A DNA stretch of 64,000 bases. It comes from an uncultured Bacteroides sp. (GTDB lineage Bacteria; Bacteroidota; Bacteroidia; Bacteroidales; Bacteroidaceae). Positions 17,360 through 27,831 of the stretch are shown piece by piece; positions within the stretch are counted from its first letter, which is position 1, and every line of letters begins with the position of its first letter. Under the pieces are notes generated by a model. It worked only from the letters and a program-made list of their open reading frames with translations, had not been told where the DNA came from and searched no databases. Made by a program: the position numbers and the translations under genes. The stretch lies in contig CALUOR010000020.1 of NCBI GenBank assembly GCA_944322285.1, forward strand, positions 1-64,000, written 5' to 3'.

Positions 17360-18649
17360 ATGGATAAATTGTACCAATACGTGCCGGACGAATTGGTCAC
17401 TTTTTTATTGGTGACCGTGTTCTCCTTGCTCATCGGGCTTTCGCAACGGCGCATCAGCCTGAAGCGTGAGGGGGAAACCACTTTGTTTGGCACCGACCGT
17501 ACGTTTACCTTTATCGGCATTTTGGGCTATTTGCTTTATATCCTCGAGCCAGACGATTATCGGCTCTTCATGGGTGGCGGAGCGATATTGGGCTTGTTGC
17601 TAGCACTGAATTATTACGTCAAGCAGATGAAGTATCACGTGTTTGGCGTGACAACTATTGTTATTGCGCTCATCACTTATTGCTTGGCACCTATTGTGGC
17701 CACACAGCCCTCTTGGTTTTATATTATGGTGGTGGTGACGGTGTTGCTCTTCACCGAGTTGAAGCACACCTTTACCGAACTGGCCCAACGGATGAAGAAT
17801 GACGAGATGATAACGCTGGCTAAATTTTTGGCTATCAGCGGTATCATCCTGCCAATGCTTCCCAGGGAAAATCTGATTCCCGGCATTAACCTGACTCCGC
17901 ATGCGGTGTGGCTGGCCACGGTGGTGGTGTCTGGCATTTCCTACCTGTCGTACTTGTTGCGCCGCTATGTGTTTCGCCAGTCGGGCATATTGGTATCCGG
18001 CATTGTAGGCGGACTTTATAGCAGCACGGCCACCATCACTGTCTTGGCCCGTAAAAGCCGTGCCGCTACGGCGGATGAAGCACCGGAATATGTGGCTGCC
18101 ATGCTGATGGCTGTGAGCATGATGTTTCTCCGCTTTCTTATTCTGATTGGCATTTTTAGTTTGGAGACGTTGGCCGTCATTTATCCTTACTTGCTCGTAA
18201 TGGCATTCATAGCCGGTGGCGTAGCTTGGTATATCCATTCGCGCCGTCCGGTGAGCGTGGAAGGGCAAATAGAGGAGGAAGACACCAGCAACCCATTGGA
18301 GTTTAAAGTGGCTTTGATATTTGCCGTGCTGTTTGTGGTGTTTACCGTTGTTACACATTATACATTAGTATATGCCGGGACACGTGGCTTGTCGGTGTTG
18401 TCATTTGTATCGGGGGTGAGCGATATTACGCCTTTCATCCTGAACTTATTGCAAGGCACAGGAGGGGTGGCGACTCTCGTCATTACAGCATGCAGCCTGC
18501 AAGCTATCCTCAGTAATATTCTTGTTAATCTTTGCTATGGCTTGCTCTTTGCCGGACGGAAGAGTGCGTTACGTCCATGGATGATGCGTGGCTTTGGCGT
18601 TGTTGTTGGGGTAAACATTGTCTTGCTCGTTCTATTCTATTTGCTTTGA
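17360..18649 (+). CDS. MgtC/SapB family membrane protein with DUF4010-like C-terminus
   Basis: 429 residues with about 12 membrane helices. The first 150 residues match MgtC (LLIGLSQRRISLKREG, then TFTFIGILGYLL), and the rest matches the DUF4010 pattern (SGIVGGLYSSTATITVLARKS). Such proteins are annotated as membrane proteins of unknown transport role. It is co-directional with the CYTH gene 13 nt upstream, so the 44-residue protein, CYTH and this gene look like one operon. Confidence 0.8.
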   Translation: MDKLYQYVPDELVTFLLVTVFSLLIGLSQRRISLKREGETTLFGTDRTFTFIGILGYLLYILEPDDYRLFMGGGAILGLLLALNYYVKQMKYHVFGVTTIVIALITYCLAPIVATQPSWFYIMVVVTVLLFTELKHTFTELAQRMKNDEMITLAKFLAISGIILPMLPRENLIPGINLTPHAVWLATVVVSGISYLSYLLRRYVFRQSGILVSGIVGGLYSSTATITVLARKSRAATADEAPEYVAAMLMAVSMMFLRFLILIGIFSLETLAVIYPYLLVMAFIAGGVAWYIHSRRPVSVEGQIEEEDTSNPLEFKVALIFAVLFVVFTVVTHYTLVYAGTRGLSVLSFVSGVSDITPFILNLLQGTGGVATLVITACSLQAILSNILVNLCYGLLFAGRKSALRPWMMRGFGVVVGVNIVLLVLFYLL

Positions 18650-18670
18650 CTAAAGCTTATAATCTTTTTT

Positions 18671-18713
18671 AACTCCGAAGCGTTCGGAGTTGCTTCAGAA
18701 AACTTTATTTTTG
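18671..18713 (+). promoter_or_regulatory. Hairpin and -7 box upstream of outer-membrane protein gene
   Basis: A stem-loop AACTCCGA/TCGGAGTT (18671-18691) is followed by a -7 box TATTTTTG (18706-18713). The hairpin has no T-run after it, so it may be an operator or a weak transcription end for the MgtC gene. The start codon of the next gene is 84 nt further on. Confidence 0.4.
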
Positions 18714-18797
18714 TCGCTCGAATATAATTTGGGTTATAGACCTATGCCTGGGTTAGGGCATAAAACAAGAATAGACAATTGATAAACTGAAAAACTC

Positions 18798-21332
18798 ATG
18801 AGACTGAGAATGATGACGCTGCTGTGGATGCTTTTGCTATCCGGGCTGGCAGCAGCGCAAAATGCCGCATCCGCCTTTCAAGTGAAAGGTGTGTTGCTCG
18901 ACTCTCTGACGCAAGAAGGAGAGCCTTACGCCACCATCCGTGTAGCACGTAAGAACAATCCGGATAAACCGGTGAAAATGATGATTTCTGACCTTCAAGG
19001 ACGTTTTAAAGAAAGCGTCAGTGGAAGAGGAAATTTCATATTGGTCATCACATCCGTGGGACGTACGACTATTGTGAAGAATTTTACCGTAAAGTCCGGT
19101 GAGAAGCTAGTGGACTTTGGTACGCTTTACATGACCGATGCTGCCAACGAGCTGGGGCAAGTGGAAGTGGTGGCACAAAAGCCGTTGGTGAGAGCGGACA
19201 TCGATAAAATAGAATATAGCGTGAAGGATGACCCCGATTCGGAGACGAACACCGTGCTGGAGATGCTTCGCAAAGTGCCACTGGTAACCGTGGATGGCGA
19301 GGATAACATTAAGGTGAACGGCAGTAGCTCATTTAAAGTGTATGTCAACGGGAAGCCCAACAATATGATGAGTAACAATCCCACGGAAGTGCTGAAGAGT
19401 ATGCCCGCCAATACCATCAAACACATTGAGGTGATTACCAATCCGGGACCTAAATACGATGCTGAGGGCGTAGGTGGCATTCTGAATATTGTGACCGAAG
19501 GAGGAGGATTCGAAGGATATACCGTGACATTGAGCGGCAACGTGAGCAATACTGGAGCCGGCGGAGGCTTGTTCGGAACGGTGCAGAAGGGAAAGTTCAC
19601 GCTGAGCGCGCGTTACAATTACAATTACAATAATAGTCCGCGAAGCTATTCGGGAGGTACGCAACGGGCTACGGATGCCACTTCGGACGTGGCTAACCTT
19701 GACTATGACGGGAGCAGCAAAGGCCATGGAAACTTTCAGTCGGGAAGTCTGGAAGCCAGCTACGAGATTGATACCTTGAATCTGGTGTCCGCCTCTTTCG
19801 GTTTGTGGGGAGGTGGCAATAATAGCCGAGGAGGAACCAATTATGTAGGCACTTCGCCATTGGATGGCGGTATGCTGTATCGCTATGCTACAAATAGTTA
19901 TAGCCATTCATCGTGGTATTCCATCGATGGAAGCGTTGATTATCAACGCATCTCGCCTACGGTGAAGGGACGTATGCTGACCTTCTCCTACAAAGTCAAT
20001 ACCCGTCCTCAAACATCGGATGCTGATACGGAATATGACATAGAGGAAGGTTATAATACTGATTGGGCCGACTATCTGCGCCGATTGGAAGACCAACAAA
20101 ACAATGGTGAGCAAAACACGACCGAGCATACCTTTCAGGCGGACTATACAACACCTATCGGCAAGGCGCACACAATTGAAGGCGGTGTGAAATACATCCT
20201 TCGCAATAACTCTTCCGACAATGACCGCTATTTGAGAACGGCCGCTGATGCTTCAGAGTATACATTCGATGAAGAACATAGCTCGCACTATCGGCATCAG
20301 AACGATATTATAGCCGCTTACTTGGGATACGGACTCACGTGGAAAAAACTTTCCGGTCGCTTAGGTGTACGCTACGAGCATACCATTGAGGATGTGAAAT
20401 ACTTGCTGGGGCGGGGGGATGACTTCCGCAAGCACTATGATGATGTGGTGCCTTCTGCCTCCATCGGCTGGAAGCTGACCGACCTGTCCAATTTCCGCTT
20501 GGGGTATAACATGCGTATCTACCGTCCCGGAATTTGGTATCTGAATCCTTATTTGGACGATAGCAATCCTTCCAATCTCAGCCAAGGTAATTCGGAATTG
20601 GAGAGCGAACACAGCCATGCTTTCTCGTTGAGCTACAGCAACTTCACACCGAAATTCAATCTGAATCTTTCCGCCCGCTATTCGTTCACCAACAATAGTA
20701 TTCAGTCTGTCACAAGCTTGATGTCTGAAGATGACATAGCCGACCTGTCGGAAGACAAGAAAACAGGCAAGGACGTGCTTTACACCACCTATCAGAATAT
20801 CGGTAAGAGCCGCGACTTTAGCCTGAATGCTTATGTCAATTGGAATGCCTCTAAGGGCACTCGCATTTATACTAATTTGTATAGTGGTTATACCAAGTTA
20901 AAGGGAGCGGGCGGTTTGGAGAATGATGGTTGGAATTTCTTTGGCTATGGAGGTGCGCAGCAGACTTTTAAATACGATTGGAGGCTGAGCCTGAATGTAT
21001 TTGGGCAAACTCCCTGGATTATGCTGCAGGGCAAAGGCAGCAGTTTCTTTGGCTATAGCATAAACCTTAACAAGTCGTTCATGGAGCGTCGCTTATCCTT
21101 ATCGGCATTTGCCAGCAATTTCTTCAAGAAGTATAACCGCTTCTCGTCCCACATAGAAGGTACGGGTTTTGTGAGCGACACGTGGAACAAATATCCGCAA
21201 ATGCGCTTCGGCCTGAGTGTCAGCTATCGTTTTGGAGAATTGAAAGCCAGTGTGAAGAAGGCCGCCCGCACCATCAGCAATGACGATGTGAAGTCCGGTG
21301 GAGGAAGTGGTGGCACCGGTGGAGTAGAATAA
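18798..21332 (+). CDS. TonB-receptor-like outer-membrane beta-barrel protein
   Basis: 844 residues: signal peptide (1-20), a CarboxypepD_reg-like domain (about 26-110), a plug-like domain (about 115-230, with VYVNGKPNNMMSNNP and ITNPGPKYDAEGVGGILNIV) and an OMP_b-brl_3 barrel to the end. The C-terminus is a low-complexity GGGSGGTGG tail. The specific ligand is unknown. It lies 16 nt before the methyltransferase gene, but that pairing need not be functional. Confidence 0.8.
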   Translation: MRLRMMTLLWMLLLSGLAAAQNAASAFQVKGVLLDSLTQEGEPYATIRVARKNNPDKPVKMMISDLQGRFKESVSGRGNFILVITSVGRTTIVKNFTVKSGEKLVDFGTLYMTDAANELGQVEVVAQKPLVRADIDKIEYSVKDDPDSETNTVLEMLRKVPLVTVDGEDNIKVNGSSSFKVYVNGKPNNMMSNNPTEVLKSMPANTIKHIEVITNPGPKYDAEGVGGILNIVTEGGGFEGYTVTLSGNVSNTGAGGGLFGTVQKGKFTLSARYNYNYNNSPRSYSGGTQRATDATSDVANLDYDGSSKGHGNFQSGSLEASYEIDTLNLVSASFGLWGGGNNSRGGTNYVGTSPLDGGMLYRYATNSYSHSSWYSIDGSVDYQRISPTVKGRMLTFSYKVNTRPQTSDADTEYDIEEGYNTDWADYLRRLEDQQNNGEQNTTEHTFQADYTTPIGKAHTIEGGVKYILRNNSSDNDRYLRTAADASEYTFDEEHSSHYRHQNDIIAAYLGYGLTWKKLSGRLGVRYEHTIEDVKYLLGRGDDFRKHYDDVVPSASIGWKLTDLSNFRLGYNMRIYRPGIWYLNPYLDDSNPSNLSQGNSELESEHSHAFSLSYSNFTPKFNLNLSARYSFTNNSIQSVTSLMSEDDIADLSEDKKTGKDVLYTTYQNIGKSRDFSLNAYVNWNASKGTRIYTNLYSGYTKLKGAGGLENDGWNFFGYGGAQQTFKYDWRLSLNVFGQTPWIMLQGKGSSFFGYSINLNKSFMERRLSLSAFASNFFKKYNRFSSHIEGTGFVSDTWNKYPQMRFGLSVSYRFGELKASVKKAARTISNDDVKSGGGSGGTGGVE

Positions 21333-21348
21333 CATATGAATGTAGACG

Positions 21349-22599
21349 ATGCGAGTCATTTCCGAAGAAACCCTACGCTTCATCCGCGGACACCGTACGG
21401 ACGATGTCCGGGCATTAGCCCTACAAGCCACCAAATACCCGGAGGTGGACATGTCCCTTGCCCTTACCCAAATAAGCGGATGGCAAATCCTGAAGAACAA
21501 AGTGCCGACATGGGCCGCCTGCGAAGCGATACTATATCCGCCCCATCTGTCCTTGGAGCAATGTTCCTCGGAACTGACCGCACGCTACAAAGTTTCTATC
21601 ATAGAAAGCCGAAAGGGGATTAGGGACACTTTGACCGACCTGACCGGTGGATTTGGCATCGATTGCGCTTTCCTTTCTTTCCTCTTCCGGCAAGCGGACT
21701 ACGTGGAAAGGCAAGAAATGCTGTGCGACATCGCCCGGCACAATTTTCCCGTATTAGGATTGACACATGTTGATGTGCATCACGCCGATAGCGTGGAGTA
21801 TCTGGAAGGAATGACACCCGTCGACTGGATATTCATCGACCCCGCCCGGCGCGACGGACACGGAGGAAAGGTCATTGCCATAGCCGATTGTGAACCGGAT
21901 GTATCTGCCTTGGAAGAACTTCTGCTGGCAAAGTCCCGCCAAGTGCTGGTCAAACTTTCGCCGATGCTCGACCTTCGCCAAGCATTGCACGACTTGCGCC
22001 ATGTGGCCGAGGCACACATCGTGTCCGTGGCGAACGAATGCAAAGAAATGCTCTTAGTGCTCAGCAAGAAAGCCGACCTGCAACCGAACGAAGTTCCCAT
22101 TCATTGCGTCAACCTCGGCACCGCCCAACCCCCTTTGACGTTTACCCGACAGAGCGAGCAAGAAGCTGTATGCCACTATGCCGACACGCCCTGCGCTTAC
22201 CTTTACGAGCCAAACGCCTCCATCCTGAAGGCCGGCGCTTTCCGCACGCTTGCTTCTATATATAATATGGTGAAGCTCCATCCCAATAGCCACCTCTATA
22301 CGTCTGACACCTTGCTGCCCGACTTCCCCGGCCGCGTCTTCCACATCGAAGGCTGGTGTGGCTTCGGCAAGAAAGAAGTGAAAGATTTATTGGACGGAGT
22401 GAAGCAAGCCAACCTGACCATCCGCAACTTTCCCGCCTCTGTAGGCGAGCTTCGCAAGCGTCTGAAGCTGACAGAAGGGGGCGATGTCTACCTTTTTGCC
22501 ACTACGATAGGCGAACGGAAAATCCTGGTACGGTGCCGGAAATACCAAACAGAGGATGGGGGAAAATATCCGCTTCCTATCCTTCATTCCTACTTATAA
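21349..22599 (+). CDS. THUMP-like class I SAM-dependent methyltransferase
   Basis: 416 residues. The SAM-binding motif is TDLTGGFGIDCAFLS (about 99-113) and motif IV is IFIDPARRDGHGGKV (about 161-175). The C-terminal region matches the THUMP-like fold seen in a conserved Bacteroidota family annotated as putative RNA methyltransferases. The substrate is not known. Its end overlaps the convergent AraC gene by 23 nt. Confidence 0.75.
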   Translation: MRVISEETLRFIRGHRTDDVRALALQATKYPEVDMSLALTQISGWQILKNKVPTWAACEAILYPPHLSLEQCSSELTARYKVSIIESRKGIRDTLTDLTGGFGIDCAFLSFLFRQADYVERQEMLCDIARHNFPVLGLTHVDVHHADSVEYLEGMTPVDWIFIDPARRDGHGGKVIAIADCEPDVSALEELLLAKSRQVLVKLSPMLDLRQALHDLRHVAEAHIVSVANECKEMLLVLSKKADLQPNEVPIHCVNLGTAQPPLTFTRQSEQEAVCHYADTPCAYLYEPNASILKAGAFRTLASIYNMVKLHPNSHLYTSDTLLPDFPGRVFHIEGWCGFGKKEVKDLLDGVKQANLTIRNFPASVGELRKRLKLTEGGDVYLFATTIGERKILVRCRKYQTEDGGKYPLPILHSYL

Positions 22600-23458
22600 C
22601 CTGTTCCCGATAGGCTTTGGGAGACAAACCCAAATGTTTTTTCACATATTTCCCGAAAAATGAAAGATTGGAAAAATCCAATTCACAAGCTATCTCTTTA
22701 ATACTTTTCTGCGTATGGTTCATCAGGTAAACAATATCTTTCACCACATATTGATCTATGAAATCTGTCGCTTTCTGTCCTCCCACCTGCCTACAGACAG
22801 AAGAAAAGTATTTAGGAGTGACATTCAGGCGTTCTGCGTAATATGAAACAGAACGCGGCCTTGGATAAGAAGATTCTATCAAATCTATGAAACGCTTAAA
22901 CAGGGTTTCGCGTGATGTGAATGGTCGAGGATTATGCTGTACGACACGTTCCAATACAATTTGCATGTCGTAAATTAAAGCAAGCATAATAGTTCCTATC
23001 ACTCTTTTCTGTTTGACGGAAGAATACTGTGTCTTGGTGCAAAGAAGGTCGTAGTACTGACAAAAGATCTTGGCTTCCTCCGGTTGAAGTGTGCATATCG
23101 GATTGGCATCGAAAAGCATTTTAATGTCCCATAAGTTTTCCGCAAGAGGTACGAACTGCTGTATGTAAGAAGAAGATACACAAATACAATGCCCTTGAAA
23201 GTCGATACTCATCAGACCGCTGTCAACGATGTTATTGGGCGGACAGATGAACAGGTCGTCTTTTTTAGCTTCGTATGTCGTCCCGTTGATTTGTACGGTT
23301 GCCCTTCCGCTTGTAACAAGCACAATGACATAAAATTCAAATTGAACAGGAAAATCAAATATACGTATATTGCGTATATTGTCGAAAAAAGCCAACTCGC
23401 CATCGTTGTACACGATACCTTCCCAATCTTTCAAATTCGCCAAATTTCCTTTTTCCAT
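22577..23458 (-). CDS. AraC-type regulator next to the RND efflux operon
   Basis: 293 residues. An N-terminal cupin-like sensor (about 30-140) with RATVQINGTTYEAKKDD precedes two C-terminal helix-turn-helix motifs: PRSVSYYAERLNVTPKYFSS and KSIKEIACELDFSNLSFFGK, ending LGLSPKAYR. It is divergent from the RND operon at 23659 and is the obvious candidate to control it. It is clearly paralogous to the regulator at 62174, sharing HCI, RPFTS, SYYA and LSFFGKYV segments. Confidence 0.85.
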   Translation of the reverse strand: MEKGNLANLKDWEGIVYNDGELAFFDNIRNIRIFDFPVQFEFYVIVLVTSGRATVQINGTTYEAKKDDLFICPPNNIVDSGLMSIDFQGHCICVSSSYIQQFVPLAENLWDIKMLFDANPICTLQPEEAKIFCQYYDLLCTKTQYSSVKQKRVIGTIMLALIYDMQIVLERVVQHNPRPFTSRETLFKRFIDLIESSYPRPRSVSYYAERLNVTPKYFSSVCRQVGGQKATDFIDQYVVKDIVYLMNHTQKSIKEIACELDFSNLSFFGKYVKKHLGLSPKAYREQVISRNEG

Positions 23459-23658
23459 TATGATAAGCTAATGCGTTACATTCGTTGACACAAAATAACG
23501 GAAAAATTATCGCAATTCATTATTCCAAAGGGACTATATACTGTTCCAAAAATCATATTTAATCGTGAGTGGAGAAAATAGAACATTTTTAGAGGCATGG
23601 AATGGGACTGTTTCTGCACAGAACCTCATTCTTTTGCGGAAAAAATCAGCAATAAAAA

Positions 23659-24696
23659 ATGAATATGATGGAAAAAAGAATTGTAACAGCCGCATTATGG
23701 CTAATTCCATTCTTGACTGGATGTCAGGGAAATGAGGAAAAACTAAAAGTCCATGAACCTGTAAAAGTAAAGGCTGTATCAATACAGAACAATACCTATG
23801 TGAATCCGAAACAGTATTCCGGTACGGTAGAAGAGGAAAATGGGACATCGCTCAGTTTCGCCACGGCAGGCACGATACAAACCATGCATGTCTGTTTGGG
23901 GCAGCAGGTGAATGCCGGGCAACTCATCGCGACACTCGACCCCACGCCCATGCAAAACAGCTATCAGGCCGCGAAAGCCGTACTTGAACAGGCGGAAGAT
24001 GCTTACCGACGTATGAAGGAACTGCATGACAAAGGCAGCCTGCCCGACATGAAATGGGTGGAAGTGCAAAGCAAATTGGAACAAGCCCATTCTATGGAAC
24101 AGATTGCGAAGAGGAAATTGGACGACTGCAAACTCCATGCACCTTTTTCCGGAGTCATTGCGGAAAAGAATAGGGAGGCAGGAGAAAATGTCGCACCGGG
24201 AATGTCCGTTGCACGATTAGTAACAGCCTCTTCATTGGTAGTAAAAATATCGGTACCGGAAACTGAAATGAGTTTTGTCAGCACCGGTCAAAAGGCGGAA
24301 ATCGCAATCACGGCCTTGGGAGGAAAGACTTTCATCGCCAAGATTGTAGAAAAAGGAGTCGTGGCAAATCCGCTTTCACGCACGTATGAGGTGAAACTGA
24401 AATTGGAAAATCCAGACAAAGAGATTATGTCCGGAATGGTTACGGAAGTGTCCTTACAGCCATCTAAGACAGATTCCCAAGAAATTTGTGTCATACCTGC
24501 GCATGTTGTCCAAATAGACGAGCACAACCAATCTTTCGTATGGAGCGTAAAAGACGGAAAAGCCCATAAGAACATCATCGTTTGCGATGAATACATGGCC
24601 GATGGCGTAATCGTCTCGTCCGGCCTTTCCGCAAACGACAGTATTATTGTAGAGGGACAGCAGAAGGTCTGTGAAGGAACGGAGGTGACATTATGA
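23659..24696 (+). CDS. RND efflux periplasmic adaptor (lipoprotein)
   Basis: 345 residues. The lipoprotein signal ends LTGC (Cys about 21), which fits a lipidated adaptor. Barrel-sandwich halves lie near 60-90 (HVCLGQQVNAGQLIATLDP) and 160-185 (APFSGVIAEKNREAGE), around a helical hairpin, with a beta-barrel and membrane-proximal domain after. The ATG at 23665 is an alternative start. Its stop overlaps the RND gene start by 4 nt (ATGA). It should join the permease at 24693 to the TolC-like protein at 27984. Confidence 0.88.
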   Translation: MNMMEKRIVTAALWLIPFLTGCQGNEEKLKVHEPVKVKAVSIQNNTYVNPKQYSGTVEEENGTSLSFATAGTIQTMHVCLGQQVNAGQLIATLDPTPMQNSYQAAKAVLEQAEDAYRRMKELHDKGSLPDMKWVEVQSKLEQAHSMEQIAKRKLDDCKLHAPFSGVIAEKNREAGENVAPGMSVARLVTASSLVVKISVPETEMSFVSTGQKAEIAITALGGKTFIAKIVEKGVVANPLSRTYEVKLKLENPDKEIMSGMVTEVSLQPSKTDSQEICVIPAHVVQIDEHNQSFVWSVKDGKAHKNIIVCDEYMADGVIVSSGLSANDSIIVEGQQKVCEGTEVTL

Positions 24697-27600
24697 AGAA
24701 ACGCAATTTTGTGGAATGGGCCATGCACTACCGGCAGATCGTCATTTTGTGCGTAACTTGTCTTGTGGCATTCGGCATCTACAGCTTGCCGCAGATGCGT
24801 AAAAACGAATTTCCCGATTTTACCATCCGTCAAGGTATTGTAGTCGCGGTGGCACCGGGCAATACGGCACAAGAAATGGTGGAACAGGTGGCAAAGCCTT
24901 TGGAAGAATATATTTTCAGCTACAAAGAAGTAAAAAAGGAAAAGACATTTTCCCGCAGCCGGGACGGAATTGTCTATATTCAGGTACAGCTGAACGATGA
25001 TTTGAACAACAAGGATGAGTTCTGGAGCAAGTTCAAGCATGGTATATCCAACTTCAAAGCCCAATTGCCGTCCAATGTGTTGGCCGTACAAGTCATGGAC
25101 GATTTCGGTGATACATCGGCATTACTCATCGCAATGGAAAGCGAAGAGAAGACCTATCGCGAACTGGATGCCTACATGGACGCGCTTCAAGAGCGTCTGC
25201 GCCGTATCCCGTCGGTCGGACGTATGACGGTAAGCGGAATGCAGTATGAGCAGATTTCAGTTTACATAGACAACGACCGTCTTTCCCATTATGGCATCAA
25301 TGACCGGACGCTTGCATTGGCTTTGATGCAAAAAGGGTTCGCTACCAGCGGCGGAAGATTGCAGACCGATGAACAGGTAACGCCTGTTTATGTCAGCCGA
25401 TCGCTCAATACAGTGAACGATGTGCAGCAACAAATCGTTTATACTGATCCGCAAGGCAATGTGGTGCGGTTGAAGGATGTGGCACGTGTCGTCCGCGAAT
25501 ACCCTACCCCCGACAGTTATATCACCTACAACGGAAAGAAGTGCCTGTTGCTGTCTGTCGAAATGAAAAAAGGACAGAACATCGTGGCGATGGGCAATGA
25601 GGTAAACAAGACGTTGGACACGTTCAAGCAGGAAGAACTTCCCGAGGAAGTCGGGATATTCCGCATCACCGACCAAAGTCAGGTGGTAGGCGACAGCGTA
25701 TATAACTTTCTGAAAGAATTGCTCATCGCCATTGTAGCCGTCGTTATAGTGGTCGTACTGTTGCTTCCGCTGCGTGTGGCACTGGTAGCGGCTTCCACCA
25801 TTCCCATCACCATATTCATTTCTTTGGGGCTGTTTTATGGCTTCGACGTAGAGCTGAACACAGTGTCTTTAGCCGCGCTTATATTGACTTTAGGCATGAT
25901 TGTGGATAACTCCATCGTCATTATCGACAGCTATCTGGAAAAATTGGGCGAAGGCATGTCGCGCTGGCACGCTTCCATCGAGAGTGCCACCCACTTCTTC
26001 AAGTCCATCCTTTCCGCAACTTTGGCCATCAGCATCACGTTCTTTCCGTTCCTGCTGACCACGACAGGCATGTTGCACGACTTTCTCCTGACGTTCCCTT
26101 GGGCCATTACGCTGATATTGGGAGTGTCTTTGTTGGTTGCCACGATGCTTGTACCTTTCATGCAGTTCTGGTTTATCCGCGAACCAATGCAGACGGACGG
26201 CAAATCATTCTCTTTTCTCGATTGGCTGCAACATTATTACAACCGGTTGATAGATTTCTGTTTCCGCTGGCCGAAATCTACATTGGCGGCAGGAGTGTTG
26301 TCTATTGTTATCAGTATGTTGCTTATAGGTACGCTGCCCCAGCAGATGATGCCGACGGCAGACCGCAACCAGTTTGCCGTAGAAATTTATCTGCCGTCGG
26401 GGAGCGCATTGGAACGCACCTCGCAAGTGGCAGACAATTTGGAACGGATTCTTCGTCAAGATCCGCGTGTGGTCAGCATAGCCTCTTTCAAAGGCTGTTC
26501 ATCCCCACGTTTCCAGTACAGTTATGCCCCGCAGATTGGTGGAACAAACTATGCCCAGTTCATTGTCAATACCGCAGGCATAAAAGAAACAGAACAGTTG
26601 CTTGATGAATATGCCCCACGTTGTGCGGACGCTTTTCCCGATGCCCGTGTGCGCTTCAAGCAGTTGTCGTATAGCGAAGCGGTCTATCCGGTTGAATTTC
26701 GTCTAACGGGTGAGAATCTGGACACATTACGCCGGGATGCCAATAAGCTGCTGACACTGATGTGCGGTATTCCGGAACTGACCTCCGTGCATACAGACTT
26801 TAACGAACCTCTTCCGACGAGCCGGATCATCCTGAAAGAAGATGAAGCATCGCGTTTGGGCATTACCAACACGGTCATCGAAAGCACGCTTGCCATGCGA
26901 TACGGCGCCGGACTGCCGATTTCTTCTGTTTGGGACGGTGATTATAAGCAAAACATTGTCTTGAAGGGAGAACATGCCGACTACGCCTTACCAAGTGATT
27001 TGGAAGATGAACTGATTCCCGCTATGGGAGGGATAACAAATGTACCCCTGCGACAAGTGGCGGATGTAGTGCCGATGTGGCAAGAAGGACAAATCGTACG
27101 GCGCAACGGCAGTTATTCCGTCACCGTAGGTGCGGATGTGGAGCGTGGGGAGAACGGTACGGAGCAGATGAACCGCATCACAGCCTTGCTAACCACGCTG
27201 CATCTCTCACCGGATAGCATCGTCACGCCGGGTGGCGACATCGAAGACTCCAATGAGAAGATTCCGCCTATCCTGGCAGGTCTGGCGTTGGCAGCCATGG
27301 TCATACTGTTCGTGCTCATCGCCCATTTCAAGAAAGTCGGGCTGGCCTTGCTCATATTTGCCTCCATGACTCTCTGCTTGTGCGGGACGGCTGCCGGCGT
27401 CCTCATTCAAGGCATCGATTTCGGCGTCACGTGCTTCTTAGGCATTGTGGCATTGATGGGTATCATCGTGCGCAACGGCATCATCATGTTCGACTACGCC
27501 GAGGAGTTACGGACGACAGAGAGGATGAATACTGCGGACGCCATCTACCATTCCGCCCGCCGGCGTATGCGTCCCATCTTCCTGACCTCCGCAGCGGCAT

Positions 27601-27785
27601 CGATGGGTGTAATCCCCATGATATTAGGAGGAAGCGGCCTGTGGATGCCTATGGGGACGGTCATCTGTTATGGAACGCTGATAACGATGGTGTTTCTGCT
27701 GACCGTACTGCCGTGCGCTTACCGGATTTGCTTCCGCGGCTCGACGAAGCGCAGGGCGAAGAGCGAAGCCTTGGAGTTGAAATAA
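24693..27785 (+). CDS. RND-family efflux permease
   Basis: 1030 residues with the RND plan: helix 1 (about 14-32), a large periplasmic loop, helices 2-6 from about 340, with TM4 carrying ILTLGMIVDNSIVIIDSY, a second periplasmic loop, and helices 8-12 with GIVALMGIIVRNGIIMFDYA. The TM4 acidic residue expected for proton coupling is present. The export substrate cannot be told from sequence. It is translationally coupled to the adaptor gene. Confidence 0.9.
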   Translation: MKKRNFVEWAMHYRQIVILCVTCLVAFGIYSLPQMRKNEFPDFTIRQGIVVAVAPGNTAQEMVEQVAKPLEEYIFSYKEVKKEKTFSRSRDGIVYIQVQLNDDLNNKDEFWSKFKHGISNFKAQLPSNVLAVQVMDDFGDTSALLIAMESEEKTYRELDAYMDALQERLRRIPSVGRMTVSGMQYEQISVYIDNDRLSHYGINDRTLALALMQKGFATSGGRLQTDEQVTPVYVSRSLNTVNDVQQQIVYTDPQGNVVRLKDVARVVREYPTPDSYITYNGKKCLLLSVEMKKGQNIVAMGNEVNKTLDTFKQEELPEEVGIFRITDQSQVVGDSVYNFLKELLIAIVAVVIVVVLLLPLRVALVAASTIPITIFISLGLFYGFDVELNTVSLAALILTLGMIVDNSIVIIDSYLEKLGEGMSRWHASIESATHFFKSILSATLAISITFFPFLLTTTGMLHDFLLTFPWAITLILGVSLLVATMLVPFMQFWFIREPMQTDGKSFSFLDWLQHYYNRLIDFCFRWPKSTLAAGVLSIVISMLLIGTLPQQMMPTADRNQFAVEIYLPSGSALERTSQVADNLERILRQDPRVVSIASFKGCSSPRFQYSYAPQIGGTNYAQFIVNTAGIKETEQLLDEYAPRCADAFPDARVRFKQLSYSEAVYPVEFRLTGENLDTLRRDANKLLTLMCGIPELTSVHTDFNEPLPTSRIILKEDEASRLGITNTVIESTLAMRYGAGLPISSVWDGDYKQNIVLKGEHADYALPSDLEDELIPAMGGITNVPLRQVADVVPMWQEGQIVRRNGSYSVTVGADVERGENGTEQMNRITALLTTLHLSPDSIVTPGGDIEDSNEKIPPILAGLALAAMVILFVLIAHFKKVGLALLIFASMTLCLCGTAAGVLIQGIDFGVTCFLGIVALMGIIVRNGIIMFDYAEELRTTERMNTADAIYHSARRRMRPIFLTSAAASMGVIPMILGGSGLWMPMGTVICYGTLITMVFLLTVLPCAYRICFRGSTKRRAKSEALELK

Positions 27786-27831
27786 TAGTAATAGATATAA
27801 ACAACCAAAGACGATGGGAAAGGGTGGTCAA

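Noticed and set aside
18671-18691. Rho-independent terminator after the MgtC gene
   Set aside because: The stem is good but there is no T-run after it on the plus strand, so it is listed only as a hairpin near a promoter.
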